A stretch of DNA of 16,223 nucleotides, from positions 1 to 16,223 of the forward strand of contig CAJGDX010000044.1 in assembly GCA_904502185.1 (NCBI GenBank), in the 5' to 3' direction. Below the pieces are notes generated by a model. It searched no databases and was not told the DNA's origin. It was given only the letters and a program-made list of their open reading frames with translations. How positions within the stretch are numbered: position 1 is the stretch's first letter; each line of letters starts with the position of its first letter. Positions 1-6,304 of this stretch are shown piece by piece. This DNA comes from an uncultured Bacteroidaceae bacterium. GTDB taxonomy: Bacteria > Bacteroidota > Bacteroidia > Bacteroidales > Bacteroidaceae. Both the position numbers and the translations under genes were made by a program.

Positions 1-4
1 CTCC

Positions 5-66
5 TTTGTTTTTGTTTTTGTTTTTGTTTTTGTTTTTGTTTTTGTTTTTGTTTTTGTTTTTGTTTT
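5..66. repeat. TTTTTG hexamer tandem repeat
   Basis: Nine perfect uninterrupted copies of TTTTTG occupy 9-62, with a partial copy on each side (TTTG at 5-8, TTTT at 63-66). The tract ends 38 bp before the start codon at 105. Perfect short tandem repeats of this kind can gain or lose units by slipped-strand replication, and each copy also carries the TTTG core of the Bacteroidetes -33 promoter element. The tract begins almost at the window edge, so what lies to its left is unknown. Confidence 0.95.
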
Positions 67-82
67 AAATCAATTATCTTTA
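53..82 (+). promoter_or_regulatory. possible promoter of the secreted-protein gene
   Basis: TATCTTTA at 75-82 matches the Bacteroidetes -7 consensus TAnnTTTG except in its last base. A TTTG from the hexamer tract (53-56) sits 18 bp upstream, close to the usual 19-21 bp. Transcription would start near 89, leaving a short A-rich leader before the ATG at 105. This is inferred from motif matching only. Confidence 0.4.
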
Positions 83-104
83 CACGCAAATAAACAAAAC
101 AACC

Positions 105-1028
105 ATGAAGATTGTAAAAGCACTCATATTCATCATTGTGCTACAATTTGCACAATCGCTCCACGCACAAAAAGAGTCCCTGTACGCAGACGGAATGACG
201 TGGATAACAACAAACTTCAGCTTCGATGGTGGCGAACCGACAGAAATGAACGAAACAATCTTTTACATAGTTCAAGGCGATTCGACAATCGACGGAGTCA
301 AATACAAAATAATCAACAGCTACTATCATGGCAAAAACGATGATAGCAAATACTATTGGGACACATATCTGGCTCGCTACTCCAATGGCAAGTATCTATT
401 CTATCTGCCATGGGACAAGGAGTATATGAAGGGCTACTTCATCGGTCCCGACTTTGTTCTGTTCGATGAGAACCTGACCGTTGGCGACACATTATTCGGA
501 AACCCTTATGAGAGAATTGAAGTTGTAGGCGACACATCTTTCACAGAATCGCCAACCATCAAACGCAAATATTGGAAAATATTACCATACAGCAGTTCAT
601 CAGGGCTGTACACCGAAATACTGGACTGCATCTGGTGGGTCGAGGGTATTGGACAGCTGGTGGAGCCTGTCCCTACACATATCAATGAATACGATTGCCC
701 CTGCTACAATATGCTCACATGCTGTATAAACCCAAAGGGCGACACAATATACAAAAACGACAAATATCTCTATTTCGGGACACTATCCACCCTATCGCTC
801 ACCGCAAATGAAATAGACATCATACAATCGCAAGGCGGTTGCACTATTGTTGCAGAAACAGTCACAGGCAGCTGGAGCGCAGCGCTCTACAACAGCAGTG
901 GCATCTGTGTAGCGCAAAAGACAGGCGAGGGCAGCGAACTATTTCTACCCACCACCGGCAAGGGCACACATATTCTTGCCGTAAAGGTAGGCGGGAAGGT
1001 GCTGAAAAAGAAGATTGCTTTAAAGTAA
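105..1028 (+). CDS. secreted protein of unknown function with type IX-like sorting domain
   Basis: This 307-residue protein begins with a clear Sec signal peptide (residues 1-21: K at positions 2 and 5, a hydrophobic core, then LHA-Q). The middle (about 22-230) is rich in Tyr, Trp, Asp and Gly and matches no family I recognise. It contains a Cys-rich stretch near 190-205 with a CPC and a CC pair. The last 75 or so residues have the beta-rich pattern of a type IX secretion C-terminal domain: a segment like ALYNSSGICVAQKTG, then LFLPTTGKGTHILAVKVGGK, ending in KKKIALK. That implies export through the outer membrane and anchoring or release at the surface in an organism with a type IX system. 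The ATG at 105 follows an A-rich leader, which is normal in Bacteroidetes. The gene is single and converges on the transporter gene downstream. I assign no biochemical function. Confidence 0.85.
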   Translation: MKIVKALIFIIVLQFAQSLHAQKESLYADGMTWITTNFSFDGGEPTEMNETIFYIVQGDSTIDGVKYKIINSYYHGKNDDSKYYWDTYLARYSNGKYLFYLPWDKEYMKGYFIGPDFVLFDENLTVGDTLFGNPYERIEVVGDTSFTESPTIKRKYWKILPYSSSSGLYTEILDCIWWVEGIGQLVEPVPTHINEYDCPCYNMLTCCINPKGDTIYKNDKYLYFGTLSTLSLTANEIDIIQSQGGCTIVAETVTGSWSAALYNSSGICVAQKTGEGSELFLPTTGKGTHILAVKVGGKVLKKKIALK

Positions 1029-1034
1029 TACAAC

Positions 1035-1072
1035 AAAAATTGAGGAGCGAAATATTTCGCTCCTCAATTTTT
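1035..1072. terminator. bidirectional intrinsic terminator
   Basis: A perfect 38-bp palindrome (two 18-nt arms around TA) with AAAAA on the left and TTTTT on the right lies between the convergent genes ending at 1028 (plus) and 1092 (minus). The GC core is GAGGAGCG / CGCTCCTC. The symmetric A and T runs allow it to end transcription in both directions. Confidence 0.9.
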
Positions 1073-1091
1073 GTATGGTCGATTACATCTA

Positions 1092-2096
1092 TCAGTTGGC
1101 GCCGGAAAGGATGATGGCTCCCAGTCCCGAAATAAACAGAATAAACATCATAGTCAACAAGAAATTGACACTTCCGGGGGCACCTTTGAACTCTTTCCAG
1201 ATGAATATTCCCCAAAGGGCAGCCACCATGGGAGCGCCCTGTCCCAAGGCGTAGGATATTGCAGCACCTGCCTTGCCTGCGGCAATGTAGCTGAGAGCAG
1301 TTCCCAAACCCCAGACAACGCCGCCAAGCACACCCACAAGGTGGGTACTCATCTTGCCGCTGAAATAATCGGAATATGTGACGGGGGTACCGACAAAGGG
1401 ACGGCGCATGACAATGGTATTAAAGACAAAGTTGCTGACAAAAATACCCACTGCAAAGATAAAGAAAGCCGAATAGGGGGTAGCCATTCCCGGAGTGGGA
1501 GACTCGAAGTTGTTAAGATCCATGGCAGCCGCCACGAAACGATAGAAGAAAGACATAAGTACACCTGCCACAATGGCAATCATTGCACCCTTCTTATTGT
1601 CATTCTGCGCTCCACGGCTCATCTTGCCCGAAGCCATCGCATTTACAATGATGGCAACCACCACCAGTGCAACGCCGAAGAAAAGCATCACAGGGTCGCC
1701 CTTAGGCTCGCCGAAGTAGTTCACAAAGACGCCAAGCACCAATGCGATACCCACACCCAGTGGAAAGGCGACCGTAAGACCTGCCATGGAGACAGCCGCC
1801 GACAGCAGGATGTTTGCAAGGTTGAACAAGACACCACCGATGAAGGCACTGATGTAGTTGGAAGGGGTAATCTGTTGCAGGTCGGCAATGAAACTTCGTC
1901 CCGCATCACCCGTGCTGCCCAACGTAAATCCAAGAAATATGGAGAAGAGCAGAATGCCTATCACATAGTCCCAATAGAAGAGTTCGTATCTCCAGGTCTT
2001 TCCCGCCAGTTTTTGGGTGTTTGCCCACGAGCCCCAGCAGAGCATCGTCACAAAGCAGAGGATAACCGCCAGTAAGTAATTATCTACTATAAACAT
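1092..2096 (-). CDS. GRP/ureide-permease-like sugar transporter, probably ribose
   Basis: This 334-residue protein is an integral inner-membrane protein with about ten hydrophobic segments and short loops, as in the GRP and ureide-permease branches of the drug/metabolite transporter superfamily. The N-terminal stretch MLCWGSWANTQKL, then WRYELFYWDYVIG and VAFPLGVGIALVLG, resembles that group closely. Residues near 150-160 (GKMSRGAQNDNKKG) form the basic cytoplasmic loop between the two halves. The gene follows the ribokinase gene by 30 bp on the same strand, so the natural reading is uptake of free ribose, or a related nucleoside-derived sugar, for phosphorylation by that kinase. Substrate is inferred from this neighbour, since the family also moves glucose, rhamnose and ureides. 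The start ATG at 2096 fits the first membrane helix. The gene ends at a shared bidirectional terminator. Confidence 0.88.
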   Translation of the reverse strand: MFIVDNYLLAVILCFVTMLCWGSWANTQKLAGKTWRYELFYWDYVIGILLFSIFLGFTLGSTGDAGRSFIADLQQITPSNYISAFIGGVLFNLANILLSAAVSMAGLTVAFPLGVGIALVLGVFVNYFGEPKGDPVMLFFGVALVVVAIIVNAMASGKMSRGAQNDNKKGAMIAIVAGVLMSFFYRFVAAAMDLNNFESPTPGMATPYSAFFIFAVGIFVSNFVFNTIVMRRPFVGTPVTYSDYFSGKMSTHLVGVLGGVVWGLGTALSYIAAGKAGAAISYALGQGAPMVAALWGIFIWKEFKGAPGSVNFLLTMMFILFISGLGAIILSGAN

Positions 2097-2126
2097 AATG
2101 ATGAATTTTATTTGTTAGAACATAAA

Positions 2127-3044
2127 TCAGCTGAAAGAGAGAGATTCAATCTCGCTGCGACGAGGCAGCGACGACTGCGCTCCCATGCGGGTAACTGTGA
2201 CCGCCGCACACTTGTTGGCAAACTCCACTGCCTGCAATATGCTCTTTTTCTCGGCAAGCGCAACACACATGGCACCGCAGAAAGTGTCACCGGCTGCAGT
2301 TGCATCGACAGCCTTTACCCTGTGGGCAGGAACCTTATGATAAGCACCATTCTCTTTCACAAAAACACCTTTGGAGCCGAGTGTGACAACCACATTCCCG
2401 ACACCCTTCCCGCCGATGATGTCGGCTGCACGACAGACACTCTCCATGTCTGTGATTTTCACACCCGAGATAAATTCAGCCTCAGTTTCATTGGTAATAA
2501 TCATATAGAGATGCTCAAAGAGCGACTCGGGCAGCGGAAGCGCCGGCGCCGGATTCAGAATAACCTTTTTGCCCTTTGCATGAGCCATATGCGCCGCATA
2601 GGTCACTGTGTCGATGGGAGTCTCCAACTGCATCAGCACAATGTCGCCCTGCTCTATTACCTCCTCGGCCTTGTCCACATCGCCGGGTGAGAGGGCTGCG
2701 TTTGCCCCCGAAGCAACAGCGATGCAATTTTCGCCATTGCCATCAACCATTATAAGGGCAACACCCGATGGCAATTCGCCGTCGACGGTTATATGCTCAA
2801 CATCTATACCCTCGGCTTTATACTGCTCTATTGAACTGCTGCCAAAATGGTCGTTGCCCACCTTGGCCAGGAAGCTGACTTTTCCACCCAACCTGGCAGC
2901 CGCAACTGCCTGATTGGCACCCTTGCCACCGGCATTCATAAAGAAATTGCCACCGATTATCGTTTCGCCCGGTCGGGGCAGATGTTCGGCATTGATAACC
3001 ATATCTGTGTTACAACTACCTATCACTACAATTCTATCACTCAT
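2127..3044 (-). CDS. rbsK: ribokinase (PfkB family)
   Basis: This 305-residue protein has the normal ribokinase length and motifs. It catalyses ATP-dependent phosphorylation of D-ribose to ribose 5-phosphate, in the cytoplasm. The N terminus VVIGSCNTD (residues 6-14) and GGKGANQAVAAARLGG (from 39) form the sugar-binding part. DATAAGDTFCGAMC near 247-260 is the PfkB anion-hole signature, with Asp253 as the expected catalytic base. TAAGD rather than TGAGD is also how I remember E. coli RbsK, so it is not a defect. The C-terminal MGAQSSLP stretch is also typical of ribokinases. It is the first gene of a two-gene minus-strand operon with the sugar permease. An inverted repeat at 3106-3142 lies upstream and may carry regulation. 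Relatives phosphorylating deoxyribose or tagatose exist, so substrate is likely but not proven. Confidence 0.93.
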   Translation of the reverse strand: MSDRIVVIGSCNTDMVINAEHLPRPGETIIGGNFFMNAGGKGANQAVAAARLGGKVSFLAKVGNDHFGSSSIEQYKAEGIDVEHITVDGELPSGVALIMVDGNGENCIAVASGANAALSPGDVDKAEEVIEQGDIVLMQLETPIDTVTYAAHMAHAKGKKVILNPAPALPLPESLFEHLYMIITNETEAEFISGVKITDMESVCRAADIIGGKGVGNVVVTLGSKGVFVKENGAYHKVPAHRVKAVDATAAGDTFCGAMCVALAEKKSILQAVEFANKCAAVTVTRMGAQSSLPRRSEIESLSFS

Positions 3045-3105
3045 GGTTTCTGTTATTTATTTCGTTTATATATAATTATATCACCTTTTCCAACAAACGG
3101 CATTG

Positions 3106-3142
3106 AAGATTGTTCACTACAACCCAGAATGTAAACAATCTT
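3106..3142. promoter_or_regulatory. inverted repeat upstream of rbsK, possible operator
   Basis: Arms AAGATTGTTCAC (3106-3117) and GTAAACAATCTT (3131-3142) pair at 11 of 12 positions across a 13-nt spacer. There is no T run on either side, so it does not look like a terminator. It lies about 60-100 bp upstream of the rbsK start and just beyond the terminator of the ABC-F gene, where a regulator of the ribose operon could bind. No clear -33/-7 pair was found; the leader between 3061 and 3081 is simply very AT-rich. Confidence 0.45.
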
Positions 3143-3149
3143 ATGTTCT

Positions 3150-3200
3150 AAAAAAAAGAGCCTTCTTACTCTTCTTTGCAAAGATAAGAAAGCTCTTAAA
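3150..3200 (-). terminator. intrinsic terminator of the ABC-F gene
   Basis: On the minus strand the arms AAGAGCTTTCTTA and its partner (left side 3156-3169 on plus, AAGAGCCTTCTTA) form a long stem with one mismatch and an inner CTTTG/CAAAG pairing. The stem is followed by eight T (A run 3150-3157 on plus). It lies 27 bp past the ABC-F stop codon and separates that gene from rbsK. Confidence 0.75.
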
Positions 3201-3226
3201 ACGATCATATTAAAATAAGGGATAAA

Positions 3227-5092
3227 CTACAATTCGCTTAGTTCCAGCCAGCGCATGCTCTTCTCGTCGATAAGTTCAATAAGTTCCGCCACACGCACTG
3301 ATTTTTGCAACAGAGCCTCTGTGGAAAGTGTTCCGCTGCTCATTTCAGCCTCGAGTTGCTGTTTCTCCTCTTCGAGCAGAGGAATCTCTTTCTCCAACTC
3401 CTCGAATTCGCGTTTCTCTTTGAAGGTCATTTTGCGTTTGCCGGTGGATTCGGGCTTGGTTGGTTCCTCTTTCACAGGCTTGCTTTTGGCTGCAGCCTTT
3501 GCAGCGACAGCCTTCTCCTCGTCGCGCCAGTCGCGATAATCGGTGTAGTTTCCGGGAAAATCCTTTATTTCGCCATTGCCACGGAAAACAAATATGTGGT
3601 CGACCACCTTGTCCATGAAATAGCGGTCGTGGCTGACAACTATCACACAACCCTTGAAATCGGCAAGATACTCTTCGAGCACCTGCAAGGTATCGATATC
3701 GAGGTCGTTTGTAGGCTCGTCGAGCACCAGGAAATTGGGTGCAGACATCAGCACTGTGCAGAGATAGAGCCTGCGGCGCTCGCCACCGCTCAGTTTATAC
3801 ACATAGTCGTACTGTTTGGAAGGGGAGAAGAGAAAATGCTGAAGGAACTGTGAGGCGGTGAGGGATTTTCCGCCCACCTGCACAACCTCTGCTATATTCT
3901 TGACAGCATCGATTACCTTCATATTCTCGTCGAACGCCATTCCATCCTGGCTGTAATAGCCCCATTTTACGGTTTCGCCAACCTCGATGGTACCACTGTC
4001 CTGCTCCACATGTCCCAAGAGCATCTTTATGAAGGTGGACTTTCCGGTTCCGTTGTTGCCAATGATACCCAGCTTTTCGTAACGTGCAAAATTGTAGTAG
4101 AAATCATTGGTTATGATTCTGTCGCCGAAAGCCTTGTTCAAGGCACGCATTTCGAATATCTTCTTGCCTATGTAGCGGGCATTGGTTCCCAGGGTGACGC
4201 TCGCCTCGCGACGTAGCGATGCCGCCTTCTCTTCGAGTTTGTAAAAGGCATCTATGCGATATTTTGCCTTTGTGGCGCGTGCCTGCGGCTGACGACGCAT
4301 CCAGTCGAGCTCTTTGCGCATGAGGTTGCGGGCGCGCATAACCTCGGCTTCGGCATTTTCGAGTCTTTCGTCGCGCTTGCGCAGGAAATAGCTGTAATTT
4401 CCCTTGTAGCGGTATATACGGTTGTCGTCAATCTCAATAATCTCGTTGCAAACCCTGTCGAGGAAATAGCGGTCGTGAGTAACCATCAGCAGACTGCAAT
4501 TCAGACGCGACAGATACTCTTCGAGCCACTCCACCATCTCCATGTCGAGGTGGTTTGTAGGCTCGTCCAGAATCATCATGTCCGGTTCGTCGAGCAGCAC
4601 AGATGCAAGTGCCACACGCTTCATCTGTCCACCGGAGAGCGTTTCGACCTTCTGGTTGAAGTCAGTTATTTTCAACTGCGAGAGTATCTGCTTGACCTTA
4701 GTTTCGAAGTCCCATGCCTCGAGTCGGTCCATCTCTTCGAGCGCAGCATGCAGCTCCGCATCGTTGCCTGCCTTTGAAGCATTTTCGTAACGGGCTATTG
4801 CAGCAGCCTTCTCTCTGTTGCGACGCAGACATGCATCAATCACTCTGAGCCCCGGTTCGAAATGCGGTTCCTGTTCAAGATAGCCCAATCTCAGATCTTT
4901 GCGGAAGACTATCGAACCACTATCGTAATTCTCTTCACCTGAGATTATTTTCAGCAGGGTACTTTTTCCCTTTCCATTGCGGGCTATGAGTCCTATTCTC
5001 TGCCGCTCTTCGACAGAGAAGGATATATTTTCGAATAGCAGAAGCGCTCCGAAGCTTTTCGTCAGGCCATCTACTTGCAGGTCTATTGCCAT
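3227..5092 (-). CDS. ABC-F family ATPase, Uup-like
   Basis: This 621-residue soluble protein has two ABC domains and no membrane segments. Domain 1 has Walker A ARNGKGKST (37-45), signature LSGGQMKR (152-159) and Walker B MMILDEPTNHLD (172-183). Domain 2 has Walker A GNNGTGKST (345-353), signature LSGGERRR (434-441) and Walker B FLVLDEPTNDLD (454-465). Both catalytic Glu (177 and 459) and both switch His (VTHD, VSHD) are present, so it should be an active ATPase. Residues 231-330 form the charged inter-domain linker. The C-terminal 70 residues are a Glu/Lys-rich coiled coil like the Uup tail. ABC-F proteins act on the ribosome, and Uup has also been tied to precise transposon excision and replication forks. 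The first Walker A Gly is Ala, which I believe is common in Bacteroidetes homologues. An antibiotic-resistance role is unlikely given the Uup-like form. Confidence 0.92.
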   Translation of the reverse strand: MAIDLQVDGLTKSFGALLLFENISFSVEERQRIGLIARNGKGKSTLLKIISGEENYDSGSIVFRKDLRLGYLEQEPHFEPGLRVIDACLRRNREKAAAIARYENASKAGNDAELHAALEEMDRLEAWDFETKVKQILSQLKITDFNQKVETLSGGQMKRVALASVLLDEPDMMILDEPTNHLDMEMVEWLEEYLSRLNCSLLMVTHDRYFLDRVCNEIIEIDDNRIYRYKGNYSYFLRKRDERLENAEAEVMRARNLMRKELDWMRRQPQARATKAKYRIDAFYKLEEKAASLRREASVTLGTNARYIGKKIFEMRALNKAFGDRIITNDFYYNFARYEKLGIIGNNGTGKSTFIKMLLGHVEQDSGTIEVGETVKWGYYSQDGMAFDENMKVIDAVKNIAEVVQVGGKSLTASQFLQHFLFSPSKQYDYVYKLSGGERRRLYLCTVLMSAPNFLVLDEPTNDLDIDTLQVLEEYLADFKGCVIVVSHDRYFMDKVVDHIFVFRGNGEIKDFPGNYTDYRDWRDEEKAVAAKAAAKSKPVKEEPTKPESTGKRKMTFKEKREFEELEKEIPLLEEEKQQLEAEMSSGTLSTEALLQKSVRVAELIELIDEKSMRWLELSEL

Positions 5093-5115
5093 AGGTCTTT
5101 ACTTTTATAACTGCG

Positions 5116-5146
5116 CGAAGTTACAAAAAAGAGTGTGTGCGCCAAA
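5116..5146 (-). promoter_or_regulatory. likely promoter of the ABC-F gene, nested in a terminator
   Basis: On the minus strand TAACTTCG (complement of 5116-5123) matches TAnnTTTG with one mismatch. TTTG (complement of 5143-5146) lies exactly 19 bp upstream, the usual Bacteroidetes spacing. The -33 element falls within the palindrome that ends the upstream ROK kinase gene. The expected leader before the ATG at 5092 is about 15-20 nt. Confidence 0.5.
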
Positions 5147-5163
5147 ATTTTGGCGCACACACT
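5125..5163 (-). terminator. intrinsic terminator of the ROK kinase gene
   Basis: A perfect 32-bp palindrome (arms 5132-5147 and 5148-5163, core GTGTGTGCGCC) is followed on the minus strand by a run of six T (complement of 5125-5130). It begins 25 bp past the kinase stop codon. The central AAAATTTT means the hairpin loop itself is A/T only. Confidence 0.85.
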
Positions 5164-5188
5164 TATCGAGTAGCCTGTAGGTTGCTTA

Positions 5189-6154
5189 TTATTCCCAAGC
5201 AAGAGCACTTGCGCCAAGGATGGCAGCATCGGAATCCTTCAGTTTGGAGATAAGAATCTGTGCCTTACCCTTGAAGATGGGCATTACATTCTTGTCGACA
5301 GCCTTCTTCACGGGGTCGAGAATATATTTTCCTGACTTTGTCAATCCGCCGAAGAGGATAATTGCTTCGGGACTTGAGAACTTGATGAAGTCGGCAAGAG
5401 CCTCACCCAACATTGTACCTGTCTGTTTGAAAATCTCTTTACCAATCTTGTCGCCTGCCTTTGCTGCAAGATAAACATCGTATGATGTGATATTTTTCTT
5501 TCCGCGCAAAACGCTGGGACTCTTGTCGTTCTTGAGAATCTCCTTTGCTGTGCGTGCAACACCTGTTGCCGAGCAGTAGGTCTCAAGACAACCGCGACCA
5601 CCGCAACCGCACTTGCGTCCATCCTTGCCACGAACCATTGTCACGTGTCCAAGCTCACCTGCAAAACCGTCGCAGCCGTATACCAGCTGACCGTTGATGA
5701 CGATACCGCTGCCGACACCTGTACCAAGAGTGATTACAATGAAGTTCTTCATGCCCTTGGCAGCACCATACTTCATTTCGCCGATGGCTGCTGCATTAGC
5801 GTCGTTGGTTGCAAAAACGGGAACACCTGCCTTTGCCGAAAACACCTCGCACAACTGAAGCACACCTTTCCAGGGAAGGTTGGGTGCATTCTCAATTGTA
5901 CCTGCATAGTAGTTGGCATTGGGAGCGCCGATACCTATACCGCGTACACGACCCTCGGCTCCAACCTCGGCAATAAGACGCTGAACAACACTATTCATTG
6001 CATCTACAAAGCCGTCGAAGTCCTTGTATTCGGGAGTCTTGATACTTTCGTCGCGTGCCAGAATGTTACCACTGGCGTCCACTATTCCGATTTTTGTTCC
6101 TGTGCCGCCAACATCAATGCCGACAACGAGATTTTTCTCTGCTTCTGATACCAT
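5189..6154 (-). CDS. ROK-family glucokinase
   Basis: This 321-residue cytoplasmic sugar kinase probably makes glucose 6-phosphate from glucose and ATP. DVGGTGTK (14-21) is the phosphate-binding loop. NDANAAAIGE (117-126) holds the catalytic Asp118. GTGVGSGIV (144-152) is the second nucleotide loop. The ROK zinc site is complete: His170 in GELGH with Cys182, Cys184 and Cys189 in KCGCGGRGCLE. That pattern fits active glucokinases, although ROK members acting on N-acetylmannosamine, N-acetylglucosamine, allose or fructose share it. There is no N-terminal helix-turn-helix, so it is a kinase and not a ROK repressor. It is transcribed alone, from its own promoter near 6236-6266 to the terminator at 5125-5163. 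The start ATG at 6154 leaves a short polar extension before the first strand, and no better start is visible. Confidence 0.9.
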   Translation of the reverse strand: MVSEAEKNLVVGIDVGGTGTKIGIVDASGNILARDESIKTPEYKDFDGFVDAMNSVVQRLIAEVGAEGRVRGIGIGAPNANYYAGTIENAPNLPWKGVLQLCEVFSAKAGVPVFATNDANAAAIGEMKYGAAKGMKNFIVITLGTGVGSGIVINGQLVYGCDGFAGELGHVTMVRGKDGRKCGCGGRGCLETYCSATGVARTAKEILKNDKSPSVLRGKKNITSYDVYLAAKAGDKIGKEIFKQTGTMLGEALADFIKFSSPEAIILFGGLTKSGKYILDPVKKAVDKNVMPIFKGKAQILISKLKDSDAAILGASALAWE

Positions 6155-6235
6155 ATTCGTTGTTTTTATAAAAGTGTAACTTAATGAATTCTATATATAA
6201 ACGAATAAAAGGTCTTTTTTATCCGCTCAACCTTG

Positions 6236-6266
6236 CAAATGTAACCAAAAAGATATTTAATGCAAT
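6236..6266 (-). promoter_or_regulatory. promoter of the ROK kinase gene
   Basis: TACATTTG on the minus strand (complement of 6236-6243) is a perfect TAnnTTTG -7 element, followed by C as is common. ATTG (complement of 6263-6266) lies 19 bp upstream and matches three of four bases of TTTG. The leader to the ATG at 6154 would be about 75 nt and AT-rich. Confidence 0.6.
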
Positions 6267-6304
6267 ATTTTTGCGGAAATATTTCAGTAAGCAGGCGATG
6301 TTTC

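Noticed and set aside
5..66. CRISPR or regularly spaced repeat
   Set aside because: The units are contiguous 6-mers without spacers, so it is a simple tandem repeat.
1092..2096. Naming the permease rhaT
   Set aside because: Its motifs fit the GRP/ureide-permease branch, and its operon partner is a ribokinase, not rhamnose genes.
2253..2320. Altered PfkB signature (TAAGD rather than TGAGD) in the ribokinase as a possible loss of function
   Set aside because: As I recall, E. coli RbsK has the same TAAGD sequence, and the catalytic Asp is present.
4958..4984. First Walker A motif of the ABC-F protein with Ala in place of Gly (ARNGKGKST)
   Set aside because: The Gly-Lys-Ser core, Walker B and catalytic Glu are intact, and I believe Bacteroidetes Uup-like proteins often have Ala here.
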